Below, piece after piece: positions 1-9,057 of a DNA stretch of 64,000 nt (positions within the stretch are counted from its first letter, which is position 1; every line of letters starts with the position of its first letter). The notes beneath the pieces were generated by a model. The model searched no databases. It was not told the DNA's origin and saw nothing but the letters and a program-made list of their open reading frames with translations. This DNA comes from Streptomyces sp. AJS327. GTDB lineage: Bacteria; Actinomycetota; Actinomycetes; Streptomycetales; Streptomycetaceae. The stretch covers positions 248,001 through 312,000 of the forward strand of contig NZ_SKBR01000002.1 in NCBI RefSeq assembly GCF_013450295.1, in the 5' to 3' direction. The translations under genes were made by a program, and so were the position numbers.

Positions 1-260
1 GTGGGACGTTCCGGTCCGCCCGGTCGCGGGGTGCTGGTGCTGGTGCTGGCGGGGCGGGAGGCGGGGCGCTCGGGCCGGGGGCGGCTGGCCGGTCGGGCGG
101 CGGAGCCTAGCCCGCCAGGGTGGCGTGTGCCCGTGGGTCGCCGTGCCTCCGGCGTCCTCCGGAGCGGCTCGCTTTGAGTGGGGACCAAATATGTGATGAG
201 CCGCAAAAGGCACCGGATGTGGGGAAAACGGGGCTGCGGCCAGCTTCGGAGGTGTCCGCC
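1..260. other. Left-edge region, no supportable gene
   Basis: The first 260 bases have stop codons in all + frames before position 195 (for example at 107-109 and 178-180). They could contain the tail of an upstream gene, but none of the three readings resembles a protein family I know. The bases at 248-254 are the ribosome binding site of the following lipoprotein gene. Confidence 0.4.
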
Positions 261-2693
261 ATGCCCGCTGTCCCCCTCCCCGACACCGCCGCTCGGCGCT
301 GGGCGGCGCTCCTCGCCGCCGGAGCGCTCCTCTCCCCACTGCTCGCCGGGTGCAGCTCGGGCGGGGGTCGTGAGGAGGGCGGCTCCAGCGGCGCCGCGAG
401 TGACGTACCCACCGCCGACCGGTCCCGGGTGGCCGAGGGCGGGACCCTGCGCTGGGCCGTGGACGCGCTGCCCACCACGTACAACGTCTTCCAGCCGGAC
501 GCCGGACCGGCCACCGACCGGGTGGCCGAGGCCGCGCTGCCCGCCCTGTTCACGCTGGACGACCGCGCCGAGCCGCGCGCCAACCCGGACTACCTGGAGT
601 CCGCCGAGGTCACCGAACGGGAACCGAAGCAGACGGTGGTCTACAAGCTGAACCCCGAGGCCCGGTGGAGCGACGGGAAGCCCGTCGGGGCGGCCGACTT
701 CACCGCCCAGTGGAAGGCGCTGAACGGTAAGAACAAGGCGTACTGGGCGGCGCGCAACGCGGGCTACGACCGGATCGCGTCGATCTCCCAGGGGGAGGGC
801 GAGCACGAGGTGAAGGTGGTCTTCGCCAAGCCCTACGGCGACTGGAGGTCGCTGTTCACCCCGCTGTACCCCCGGTCGGTGATGGGCGACCCCAAGGCGT
901 TCAACAACGGTTCGCGCCAGGCCCTGCCCGCCGTGGCGGGCCCCTTCCGTCCCGGCGCGCTGGACCCGAAGTCCGGCTCCACGCGGCTGGAGCGGAACGG
1001 AGCCTGGTGGGGGGAGCGCGCCAAGCTCTCCGCGATCGAGCTGAAGGCGGTGCCGCGCGGCGAGCGCGAGGCGGCGCTGGCCTCCGGGGCGCTGCACTAC
1101 GCGGAGGTCGGCACGGGCACCGCGCGGCGCGTCCAGGACGCGGACTCGCTTCCCGCCGAGCTACAGAACGGCAAGGGGGGCGACGACACCGACCGCGACA
1201 GCCGGGACGACAGGGGTGGCCAGGACGGCCAGGACGCGGGGGACGACGCCGGGGATGCCGGGAACTCGGCGGAGTCCCGGCCGTCCGGGAAGGCCGGAGA
1301 CACCAAAAAGGCGGAAGGCTCCGGAGACGGGAAGAACGCGGAGGGCGCGCGGGCGCGGCAGCTCAGGGCGCGGGCAGCGCAGGCCAAGCTGAAGGGGCTG
1401 CGGGTGCGGAAGGCGCTCGACCCCGGCTACACCCAGCTCGCGCTGAACGGGGCCAGCACCCCCCTCGCGGACGAGCGGGTCCGGCAGGCCATCGTCCGGG
1501 CCATCGACCGGGGCGAACTGGCCAAGGCGGTGCTCGGCCCGGCCGGACTGCCCACCAAGCCGCTCGGCAGCCATCTGCGGATGCGTGACCAGCGCGGCTA
1601 CGCGGACAACAGCGGCGCGGTCGGCGGCCGGAGCATCGACTCGGCGCGCTCGCTCCTGTCCGACGCGGGCTGGAACAGCGGCGACGCCCCGAAGGACGGG
1701 CCGCGCACGCCCGCCTCGCCGGGCGGTATCCCCCCGGCCGGGCAGGAGGCCGAGGTGGACGGGAAGCAGGACCCCGGGGACGGCCAGGACGGAAAGCGGG
1801 ACGGCCAGGACGAGAAGCCGGGCGGGTCGGCCGGGGAGCGGGACGGCGGCGGCTCGCCGGGGGGCGGGACCACGGAGGACCGGGCCGTGGGCGGCGCGGG
1901 GGCGCGGGCGCTGCTGGCCGGGTCGCGGGGGCCGCTCAGCCCGGCGCCGTCGGTCGTGGGCCAGCGGGCCGCGCTGCTGGAGCAGGCGGCGCGGGCGCAG
2001 CTCGGCGCGGCCGAAGCGCAGGAGGGCGGAACATCGGCCGCCCCGGCCGGGGACGCCGAGCGGCTGCGGTCGGAGGCCACCGCGTACCGGGCGGAGGCGC
2101 GGGACGAGCGGGCCTCCGCCGAGGAGCTGGGGCTCATGACGGGTGCGGCGACAGCCGTGCGGACCAAGAACGGTCAGCCGCTGGTCCTGGACTTCGTCCT
2201 GCCCGCCGGGCCGGGCTCCGAGCACATCCGGGCGACCGGTGAGCGCATCGCGCGGATGCTGGACGGGGTCGGGGTGCGGACCAGGATCAAGCAGGTGGCC
2301 GACGACAGCTTCTTCAAGGACCACGTGGCCGCGGGCGAGTACGACCTGGCGCTCTACTCCTGGCCGGGCAGCGCCTATCCGGCCACCGACGCCCGTCCGA
2401 TCTTCGCCAAGCCGGAGGCGGCCGCCGACGGTTCGCTGCTGGTGGAGCAGAACTACACCCGGGTCGGCACAGACCAGATCGACCGGCTCTTCGAGGAGGC
2501 CACCGGGGAGCTGGACGAGGGGGCGCGGCGGGCCGCGATGCGGCGGGCCGACGCGCGGATCTGGGCGGTGGCGGGGTCCGTGCCGCTCTTCCAGCGGCCC
2601 CAGCTGGTCGCGGCGTCCGAGAAGCTGGTGAACGCGGGCGCCTTCGGCTTCCAGACCCCGCGCTACCAGGACATCGGCTTCCGGAAGAGCTGA
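261..2693 (+). CDS. LpqW-type ABC transporter family substrate-binding lipoprotein
   Basis: This predicted lipoprotein of about 810 residues belongs to the SBP_bac_5 (peptide/oligopeptide-binding) fold. The ATG at 261 is chosen because GGAGGTG lies at 248-254 and the product then opens with a signal peptide ending in the lipobox LLAGC (Cys31). The body has typical family features, such as WSDG near residue 135 and a C-terminal FQRPQL motif. Two low-complexity inserts, about residues 305-365 (Asp/Gly/Lys-rich) and 475-615 (Gly/Asp/Gln-rich, then Ala/Glu helical), make it much longer than the usual 550-600 residues. It sits next to typA, as mycobacterial lpqW does. LpqW itself acts in lipoglycan synthesis rather than transport, and there are no permease or ATPase genes alongside, so a non-transport role is possible. 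Confidence 0.85.
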   Translation: MPAVPLPDTAARRWAALLAAGALLSPLLAGCSSGGGREEGGSSGAASDVPTADRSRVAEGGTLRWAVDALPTTYNVFQPDAGPATDRVAEAALPALFTLDDRAEPRANPDYLESAEVTEREPKQTVVYKLNPEARWSDGKPVGAADFTAQWKALNGKNKAYWAARNAGYDRIASISQGEGEHEVKVVFAKPYGDWRSLFTPLYPRSVMGDPKAFNNGSRQALPAVAGPFRPGALDPKSGSTRLERNGAWWGERAKLSAIELKAVPRGEREAALASGALHYAEVGTGTARRVQDADSLPAELQNGKGGDDTDRDSRDDRGGQDGQDAGDDAGDAGNSAESRPSGKAGDTKKAEGSGDGKNAEGARARQLRARAAQAKLKGLRVRKALDPGYTQLALNGASTPLADERVRQAIVRAIDRGELAKAVLGPAGLPTKPLGSHLRMRDQRGYADNSGAVGGRSIDSARSLLSDAGWNSGDAPKDGPRTPASPGGIPPAGQEAEVDGKQDPGDGQDGKRDGQDEKPGGSAGERDGGGSPGGGTTEDRAVGGAGARALLAGSRGPLSPAPSVVGQRAALLEQAARAQLGAAEAQEGGTSAAPAGDAERLRSEATAYRAEARDERASAEELGLMTGAATAVRTKNGQPLVLDFVLPAGPGSEHIRATGERIARMLDGVGVRTRIKQVADDSFFKDHVAAGEYDLALYSWPGSAYPATDARPIFAKPEAAADGSLLVEQNYTRVGTDQIDRLFEEATGELDEGARRAAMRRADARIWAVAGSVPLFQRPQLVAASEKLVNAGAFGFQTPRYQDIGFRKS

Positions 2694-2948
2694 GCGCCGC
2701 TCCCGGTGGGCGGTTCCGGCCGCGGCCCGGTGGCGTCCCCCGGTGGGGCCGCCGCCGGGCCGCCCTCGTCCGTGGGACGCGCCGGAACCGGTCCCCGAGG
2801 GTGGAGGATACGAAAATCCCTGGTCAGAGGCCCAACGCGAGGGACGGGGTGGCGGCCCGTACCATGGAGCTGAGGCCGTGGCGAGATCAGCCCGGCAGGG
2901 CGCAGCGCAACGCGCCCCACCCATTCAACCCGGGAGTAGCGCCGCAGC

Positions 2949-4820
2949 ATGCCCACGCGCAACGACATCCGTAACGTCGCCATCGTCGCCCACGTCGATC
3001 ACGGGAAGACGACCCTGGTCGACGCCATGCTCAAGCAGGCGGGCGCCTTCGCCGCCCACCAGCTGGAGTCGGTGGACGAACGGATGATGGACTCGAACGA
3101 CCTGGAACGCGAGAAGGGCATCACCATTCTCGCGAAGAACACGGCGGTCAAGTACCACCCCAAGGGCGGCGGCGACCCCATCACCATCAACATCATCGAC
3201 ACCCCGGGCCACGCCGACTTCGGTGGTGAGGTCGAGCGCGGGCTGTCCATGGTGGACGGTGTCGTGCTGCTCGTGGACTCCTCCGAGGGTCCGTTGCCGC
3301 AGACCCGGTTCGTGCTCCGCAAGGCGCTGGACGCGCGGCTCCCGGTGATCCTCTGCATCAACAAGACGGACCGTCCGGACGCCCGGATCGACGAGGTCGT
3401 CAACGAGACCTACGAGCTGTTCCTGGACCTGGACGCGGACGAGGAGCAGATCGAGTTCCCCATCGTCTACGCCTGCGCGCGGGACGGCGTCGCCTCCCTC
3501 ACCAAGCCGGAGGACGGCGCCGTCCCCGCGGACAGCGACAGCGTCGAGCCGTTCTTCAACACCCTGCTGGAGACCGTGCCCGCTCCGGTCTTCGAGGAGG
3601 AGGCGCCGCTCCAGGCGCACGTCACCAACCTGGACGCGGACAACTTCCTCGGCCGGATCGCGCTGCTGCGGGTCAAGGCGGGCGTGCTGCGCAAGGGCCA
3701 GTCGGTGGCCTGGATGAAGCGGGACGGCACGGTCCAGAACGTCCGGATCTCCGAGCTGCTGATGACGGACGCGCTGACCCGCAAGCCCGCGGAGGAGGCC
3801 GGGCCCGGCGACATCTGCGCGGTGGCCGGGATCTCCGACATCATGATCGGCGAGACGCTCGCCGACCCCGAGCACCCCGTGGCGCTACCGCTGATCACGG
3901 TGGACGAGCCGGCGATCTCGATGACGATCGGCACTAACACCTCGCCGCTGGTGGGCAAGGGCGGCAAGGGCCACAAGGTCACCGCGCGGCTGGTCAAGGA
4001 CCGGCTGGACCGGGAGCTGGTCGGTAACGTCTCGCTCCGGGTGCTGCCGACGGAGCGACCGGACGCCTGGGAGGTGCAGGGCCGGGGCGAGTTGGCGCTG
4101 GCTATCCTGGTGGAGACCATGCGCCGGGAGGGCTTCGAGCTGACGGTCGGCAAGCCGGAGGTCGTCACCAAGGAGATCGACGGCAAGACACACGAGCCGG
4201 TCGAGCGGATGACCATCGACGCCCCGGAGGAGCACCTCGGCGCGATCACGCAGCTGATGGCGCAGCGCAAGGGCCGCATGGAGACCATGACCAACCACGG
4301 CTCGGGCTGGATCCGGATGGAGTGGCTCGTTCCGTCCCGGGGGCTGATCGGCTTCCGCACCGAGTTCCTGACCGAGACCCGCGGCACCGGTATCGCGCAC
4401 TCCATCTTCGAGCGGCACGAGCCCTGGTTCGGGGAGCTGCGCACCCGGCGCAGCGGCTCGCTGGTGGCCGACAGGGCGGGCAGCGCCACGCCGTTCGCGA
4501 TGATGAACCTCCAGGAGCGCGGCACGATCTTCATCGACCCGGGTACCGAGGTCTACGAGGGCATGCTCGTCGGGGAGAACTCCCGTGCCGACGACATGGA
4601 CGTGAACATCACCAAGGAGAAGAAGCTCACCAACATGCGGGCGGCCTCGGCTGACACCACGGAGAACCTGGTGCCGCCGCGGAAGCTCTCGCTGGAGCAG
4701 TCCCTGGAGTTCTGCCGCGAGGACGAGTGCATCGAGGTGACCCCCGAGACCGTGCGCATCCGCAAAGTCAACCTGGATCACAAGGAGCGGGCCCGGGCGG
4801 CGGCGCGGGCCAAGCGCTGA
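2949..4820 (+). CDS. typA: Translational GTPase TypA/BipA
   Basis: This ribosome-associated translation-factor-type GTPase has 623 residues, the normal family length. It opens with NVAIVAHVDHGKTTLVDAM (P-loop, residues about 9-27). It carries the effector-loop motif EREKGITI, the G3 motif DTPGHADFGGEVER, and NKTDRPDAR as G4. Elongation-factor-like domains 2, 3 and 5 and the BipA-specific C-terminal region follow. BipA is known to aid late 50S assembly and growth under stress or cold. A weak GGGAG precedes the ATG. The gene is monocistronic: a clear hairpin terminator lies 50 bases downstream. Confidence 0.97.
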   Translation: MPTRNDIRNVAIVAHVDHGKTTLVDAMLKQAGAFAAHQLESVDERMMDSNDLEREKGITILAKNTAVKYHPKGGGDPITINIIDTPGHADFGGEVERGLSMVDGVVLLVDSSEGPLPQTRFVLRKALDARLPVILCINKTDRPDARIDEVVNETYELFLDLDADEEQIEFPIVYACARDGVASLTKPEDGAVPADSDSVEPFFNTLLETVPAPVFEEEAPLQAHVTNLDADNFLGRIALLRVKAGVLRKGQSVAWMKRDGTVQNVRISELLMTDALTRKPAEEAGPGDICAVAGISDIMIGETLADPEHPVALPLITVDEPAISMTIGTNTSPLVGKGGKGHKVTARLVKDRLDRELVGNVSLRVLPTERPDAWEVQGRGELALAILVETMRREGFELTVGKPEVVTKEIDGKTHEPVERMTIDAPEEHLGAITQLMAQRKGRMETMTNHGSGWIRMEWLVPSRGLIGFRTEFLTETRGTGIAHSIFERHEPWFGELRTRRSGSLVADRAGSATPFAMMNLQERGTIFIDPGTEVYEGMLVGENSRADDMDVNITKEKKLTNMRAASADTTENLVPPRKLSLEQSLEFCREDECIEVTPETVRIRKVNLDHKERARAAARAKR

Positions 4821-4870
4821 CCGTGGGGGAGTGAGCGGGCGCGGAGCCCGCGGGAGAACGGGATCTTCGT

Positions 4871-4900
4871 GAGGGACCGCCCGGAATCGGGTGGTCCCTC
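4871..4900 (+). terminator. typA terminator hairpin
   Basis: GAGGGACC at 4871-4878 pairs with GGTCCCTC at 4893-4900, and the stem continues inward through GCCCG/CGGGT (one G-U pair) to a GAAT tetraloop at 4884-4887. This gives a 13-bp stem 50 bases after the typA stop, without a U tract, as is usual in streptomycetes. Confidence 0.8.
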
Positions 4901-5338
4901 AACTGTGTGCGGTCGCGGGGTAGTTGACGCGAGAATGGCACGTGGTGTCACCGTCGGCCGACCGTTCGTCACCCGTGGCCGGTAATCCTCCGCGAGACGG
5001 TCCGGGCGCAAGCGATTTTCGCTCCGAGGGTGTACGGAAAGCGGAGCCCGGTCTCCGGATAGCGCGGTTTCCGTCCGATTCGGGAGTGTCTGTCACCGAT
5101 CTGTTTGTCCGGATTCTGGGAACCGCCGATCTGTTGATGTGACCAAAGCGAGACCCTTTAGGTGTGGTTAACGAGCCGGACGTCCTCAATAGTGGTGCCA
5201 CTGATTTTCGGTTCATGGGTCACGCGCTGAGGGGGACATCCGCCTGTGAGCAGGCTCGGAGTCCCACCTTCGTGTCTGCCGGAGGCGTCAGCGTGCCCGG
5301 TCCCCCAAGCGACAGTGAAACCCTGAGGAGGTAAACGC
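4901..5338. other. Intergenic region upstream of oligopeptide operon 1
   Basis: No gene is seen between the typA terminator and operon 1. The right half is less GC-rich than its surroundings (5020-5220), as expected of a promoter and leader. A weak TTGATG at 5134-5139 with TTTAGG at 5157-5162 (17-base spacing) is the best sigma70-like pair I can find, but it is not convincing. An excellent AGGAGG lies at 5326-5331. Confidence 0.4.
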
Positions 5339-6961
5339 ATGCGCGGTGCCAGGAGCGCGAAGTTTGCCGCCAGCGCGATAGTCGTGGTGATGGCCGCGAC
5401 GGCGTGTGGTGGCAGTGGTGATGGCGGTAGCTCGTCGGGGGAGGCCGATCCCGACGGCGTGCTGTCCGTTGAGAACGGCGAGCCGCAGAACCCTCTGCAG
5501 CCCGCCAACGTCAAGGAGCAGTACGGCAGCCAGATCATCAAGGCCGTCTTCAGCCAGCTCGTCAAGTACGAGAACGGCACCGGCAAGCTCCAGATGGAGA
5601 ACGCGGAGTCGGTCGAGTCCAAGGACAACAAGACCTGGACGATCAAGCTCAAGCCGGGCTGGACCTTCCACAACGGCGAGAAGGTCACCGCCAAGTCGTA
5701 CGTGGACGCCTGGAACTGGGGCGCCAACATCGACAACAACCAGACGAACAGCTCCTGGTTCGCGGACATCAAGGGCTTCGAGGACGTGCACCCGGAGAAG
5801 GGTGACCCGAAGAGCAAGAAGATGTCCGGCCTGAAGGTCGTGGACGACAACACCTTCACCGTCGAACTGAACTCGTCCAACCCGACCTTCTCGTACAAGC
5901 TCGGTTACGACGTGTGGTCGCCGCTGCCCTCCGTGTTCTACAAGGACCCGAAGGCCGCCGGTAAGAAGCCGATCGGCAACGGTCCGTACAAGCTTGACAA
6001 GTGGGAGAACAAGAAGTTCATCAAGGTCTCCCGCTACGACAAGTACAAGGGCTCGGACAAGCCGAAGAACGGCGGCATCGAGTTCAAGAACTACACGAGC
6101 CTGGAGACCGCCTACGCGGACCTGCGCTCGGGCAACCTGGACATCGTGCGCCAGATCAGCCCCAAGGACCTGCCGAAGTACCACTCGGACCTCGGTGACC
6201 GGGCGATCGACAAGCCGTACAACGCGACGCAGATCATCAACTTCGCCTTCTACACCGACCAGTGGAAGGACATCGACCCCAAGGTCAAGCAGGGTCTGTC
6301 GATGGCGATCGACCGCGAGACGATCACCAAGACCGTGCTCCAGGGCAGCCGTGAGCCCTCGACCGGCTTCGTGCCGGCGGGTGTGCGGGGCTACCAGAAG
6401 GACGCCTGCGGCAAGTACTGCAAGTACAACGCCAAGGAAGCCAACAAGCTCATCAAGGAGGGTGGCGGCGTTCCTGGCAAGAAGATCTACATCCAGTACA
6501 ACGCCGACCAGGGCCACAAGGAGTGGGTCGAGGCGGTCTGCAACTCGATCCGCAAGGCCACCAAGATCGAGTGCCTGACCGACTCCAAGCCGGACTTCCA
6601 GGCCGACACCAAGGCGCGGGACGCCAAGCAGGTCAAGTCGATGTTCCGGGGCGGCTGGGTGCAGGACTACCCGCTCAACATGAACTTCATGACCGACCTG
6701 TACCGCACCGGCGTGGCCGGCAACACCGGTGACTACTCGAACAAGAAGTTCGACGCCCTCACCAAGGAAGCCGACAGCGCCGACACCGTCGACGAGGTCG
6801 TGAAGGCCTACCAGAAGGCCGAGAAGGTCCTCGTCGAGGACATGCCCGGCATTCCGCTCTGGGACTACAAGGCCAACACGGGTCACTCCGAGAAGGTCGA
6901 CAACGTCAAGATCGATGATGAGGGCAACCCCATCTACACCGGAATCACGGTGACGAAGTAG
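5339..6961 (+). CDS. Peptide ABC transporter substrate-binding lipoprotein (operon 1)
   Basis: This 540-residue extracytoplasmic SBP_bac_5 lipoprotein captures oligopeptides for the importer encoded directly downstream. The ATG at 5339 has AGGAGG eight bases upstream. The signal peptide ends ATAC at Cys23, followed by a Gly/Ser linker. Family features are FHNGEKVTAKSYVDAWNWG near residues 115-130, IGNGPYKLDKW, and paired cysteines (DACGKYC; a second pair near NSIRKATKIEC) that operon 2's binding protein shares. The mature protein is very rich in Lys, encoded almost only by AAG, which suggests high expression. A strong hairpin follows the stop codon at once. Confidence 0.95.
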   Translation: MRGARSAKFAASAIVVVMAATACGGSGDGGSSSGEADPDGVLSVENGEPQNPLQPANVKEQYGSQIIKAVFSQLVKYENGTGKLQMENAESVESKDNKTWTIKLKPGWTFHNGEKVTAKSYVDAWNWGANIDNNQTNSSWFADIKGFEDVHPEKGDPKSKKMSGLKVVDDNTFTVELNSSNPTFSYKLGYDVWSPLPSVFYKDPKAAGKKPIGNGPYKLDKWENKKFIKVSRYDKYKGSDKPKNGGIEFKNYTSLETAYADLRSGNLDIVRQISPKDLPKYHSDLGDRAIDKPYNATQIINFAFYTDQWKDIDPKVKQGLSMAIDRETITKTVLQGSREPSTGFVPAGVRGYQKDACGKYCKYNAKEANKLIKEGGGVPGKKIYIQYNADQGHKEWVEAVCNSIRKATKIECLTDSKPDFQADTKARDAKQVKSMFRGGWVQDYPLNMNFMTDLYRTGVAGNTGDYSNKKFDALTKEADSADTVDEVVKAYQKAEKVLVEDMPGIPLWDYKANTGHSEKVDNVKIDDEGNPIYTGITVTK

Positions 6962-6975
6962 CCGCTTGACCGCGT

Positions 6976-7008
6976 ACAGGGGTGTCGCGTCGCGCGCGGC
7001 ACCCCTGT
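6976..7008 (+). promoter_or_regulatory. Intercistronic hairpin after binding-protein gene 1
   Basis: Bases 6976-6984 (ACAGGGGTG) pair perfectly with 7000-7008 (CACCCCTGT). Five more pairs (one G-U) follow, giving a 14-bp stem and a five-base loop. It lies 15 bases after the binding-protein stop and before the permease gene. A partial terminator or 3'-end stabiliser here would raise binding protein over membrane subunits, as known for other ABC importers; this role is inferred. Confidence 0.7.
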
Positions 7009-7089
7009 GTCGGCCCCGCCGGCAGCGCCTTCTCCGACCGGGAGGGCTGCCGACGGTTCGCCGCGGACCCGACCTGTGGAGGCACCACG

Positions 7090-8019
7090 ATGGGGCGCTA
7101 TGTCGCGAGGCGACTGCTCCAGATGATCCCGGTGTTCATCGGGACGACTCTGCTCATCTTTCTTGTGATGTACGCGCTGCCCGGTGACCCCGTGCGCGCG
7201 CTCTGGGGAGACAAGCCGCCGGATCCCTCGCAGATCGAGAAGATCCGGCATGACCTGGGCCTGGACCAGCCCATCCTGAAGCAGTACTGGGACTACCTGA
7301 TCGGGCTGTTCCAGGGGGACTTCGGCACGCAGATAGCCAGCGGCCGCCCGGTGGCGGACATCCTCACGGATGCCTTCCCCGTCACCATCCGACTGACGCT
7401 GATCGCGTTCACGCTCACCATCGTGATCGGCATCCCGCTCGGTGTGCTGGCCGGCATGCGTCTCGGCAAGATCACCGACAACGTCATCCTCATCCTGACC
7501 CTGCTGCTCATCTCCGTCCCCGTCTTCGTCATGGGCTTCCTGGCCCAGGCGTTCCTCGGCTTCGAGCTGGGATGGATCGAGCCCACCGTCCAGGACTCGC
7601 TCGCCTTCGACCAGCTGATGCTGCCCGGCATCGTGCTCGGCGCGCTCTCCCTGGCCTACGTCACCCGGCTCACCCGGACCTCCATCGCGGAGAACCGGCG
7701 CGCCGACTACGTGCGCACCGCCGTGGCGAAGGGGCTGCCCCGCCGCCGGGTGGTGGGCCGCCACCTGCTGCGTAACTCGCTGATCCCGGTGGTGACCTTC
7801 CTCGGCTACGACCTCGGCAGCCTGATGGCCGGGGCGATCGTGACCGAGGGCATCTTCAACGTGAAGGGCGTGGGCGGCGCGATCTACGAGGCGATCCTCC
7901 GCCGTGAGGGCACCACGATCGTCGGCCTGGTGACCGTGATGGTGCTGATCTACCTCCTCGCCAACCTGATCGTCGACCTGCTCTACGCGGTGCTGGACCC
8001 GAGGATTCGCTATGCATGA
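7090..8019 (+). CDS. Oligopeptide ABC transporter permease, DppB/OppB type (operon 1)
   Basis: This inner-membrane subunit has 309 residues. The start ATG at 7090 gives MGRYVARRLLQMIPVFIG, the usual beginning of the DppB family, with TGGAGG about eight bases upstream. Six membrane spans are evident. The cytoplasmic EAA-type loop with ADYVRTAVAKGLPRRRVVGRH (near residues 215-235) contacts the ATPases. The family ending LYAVLDPRIRYA is present. The stop codon overlaps the next permease start in TATGCATGA, implying translational coupling. Confidence 0.95.
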   Translation: MGRYVARRLLQMIPVFIGTTLLIFLVMYALPGDPVRALWGDKPPDPSQIEKIRHDLGLDQPILKQYWDYLIGLFQGDFGTQIASGRPVADILTDAFPVTIRLTLIAFTLTIVIGIPLGVLAGMRLGKITDNVILILTLLLISVPVFVMGFLAQAFLGFELGWIEPTVQDSLAFDQLMLPGIVLGALSLAYVTRLTRTSIAENRRADYVRTAVAKGLPRRRVVGRHLLRNSLIPVVTFLGYDLGSLMAGAIVTEGIFNVKGVGGAIYEAILRREGTTIVGLVTVMVLIYLLANLIVDLLYAVLDPRIRYA

Positions 8020-9046
8020 GCCCGAGAACCGCGAGCGCCCCCGCGAGGGGGCGGACGCCTCCCGCACCGGGAGCGCGGAGACCGCAACCGCCGGGGCGAG
8101 CGCCTCGGGGACAGTCACGGTGACGAAGTCCGGTGACGCACCGTCGGCCGACGCCGCGGTGAAGGCACTGGAGGGTGCGGGCAAGGCGCGCAGCCTCTGG
8201 TCGGACGCCTGGCGCGACCTGCGGGGCAACCCGCTGTTCATGGTCTCCGCCGGGCTGATCCTGCTGCTGCTGGTGATCGCCGCCTTCCCCGGGATGTTCG
8301 TCAGCGTCGGCCCCCGCGAGGCCGACCTGAAGACCCACTTCCTGACCCAGCCGGAGCTGGGCAGCTTCTTCTCAGCGGAGTGGCTGGGCTACGACGCCCA
8401 GGGCCGCAGTGTCTACGCGCGGATCATCTACGGAACCCGCGCCTCCATCCTGGTCGGCGTCTCCGTGACGGTGATCGTGGCGGTCCTCGGCGGGCTGATC
8501 GGGATGCTGGCCGGATACTTCGGCGGCTGGATCGACGCCGTGCTCTCCCGGATCACCGACATCTTCTTCGGTATCCCCTTCCTGCTCGGCGCGATGGTCG
8601 TGATGAACGCCTTCACCGAGCGGTCGGTCCCCGTGGTCATCCTCGCGATGGCCTTCCTGGGCTGGACGCAGATGGCGCGGGTGATGCGCAGTTCGGTGCT
8701 GACCGTCAAGGAGGCGGACTACGTCACCGCGGCCAGGGCGCTCGGCGCGAGCACCCAGCGGATCCTGTTCCGGCACATCCTGCCGAACGCGATCGCGCCG
8801 CTGATCGTCGTCGCCACCATCGCGCTCGGGACGTACATCTCCCTGGAGGCCACGCTCTCGTACCTGGGTCTCGGCCTCGCCGACCCGACGATCTCGTGGG
8901 GTATCGACATCTCCGCCGCCAAGGACCAGCTGCGCACCGCGAAGCACGTGCTGCTCTGGCCCGGCGCGATGCTCAGCGTCACGATCTTCGCGTTCATCAT
9001 GCTCGGCGACGCGGTCCGCGACGCCCTCGACCCCAAGCTGCGCTGA
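8012..9046 (+). CDS. Oligopeptide ABC transporter permease, DppC/OppC type (operon 1)
   Basis: This second membrane subunit has 344 residues. It has an unusually long hydrophilic N-terminus (about 60 residues, Glu/Ala/Ser-rich) before RSLWSDAWRDLRGNPLF and the first span. The ABC-permease loop EADYVTAARALGASTQRILFRH is clear, and the protein ends DAVRDALDPKLR, typical of DppC. Its start overlaps the dppB-like gene by 8 bases. The ATPase gene follows after 11 bases. Confidence 0.95.
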   Translation: MHEPENRERPREGADASRTGSAETATAGASASGTVTVTKSGDAPSADAAVKALEGAGKARSLWSDAWRDLRGNPLFMVSAGLILLLLVIAAFPGMFVSVGPREADLKTHFLTQPELGSFFSAEWLGYDAQGRSVYARIIYGTRASILVGVSVTVIVAVLGGLIGMLAGYFGGWIDAVLSRITDIFFGIPFLLGAMVVMNAFTERSVPVVILAMAFLGWTQMARVMRSSVLTVKEADYVTAARALGASTQRILFRHILPNAIAPLIVVATIALGTYISLEATLSYLGLGLADPTISWGIDISAAKDQLRTAKHVLLWPGAMLSVTIFAFIMLGDAVRDALDPKLR

Positions 9047-9057
9047 GGGAGGCGTAC

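Noticed and set aside
1181..1350. Frameshift or repeat expansion error in the LpqW-type gene
   Set aside because: The frame stays open on both sides with normal codon bias, and the inserted residues are biased (Asp, Gly, Lys) rather than frameshift-like.
1161..2924. Long open frame on the - strand across the LpqW-type gene
   Set aside because: It is a high-GC shadow of the lipoprotein gene: Arg/Pro/Gly-rich, no domain, and the + strand frame has a signal peptide, lipobox and family motifs.
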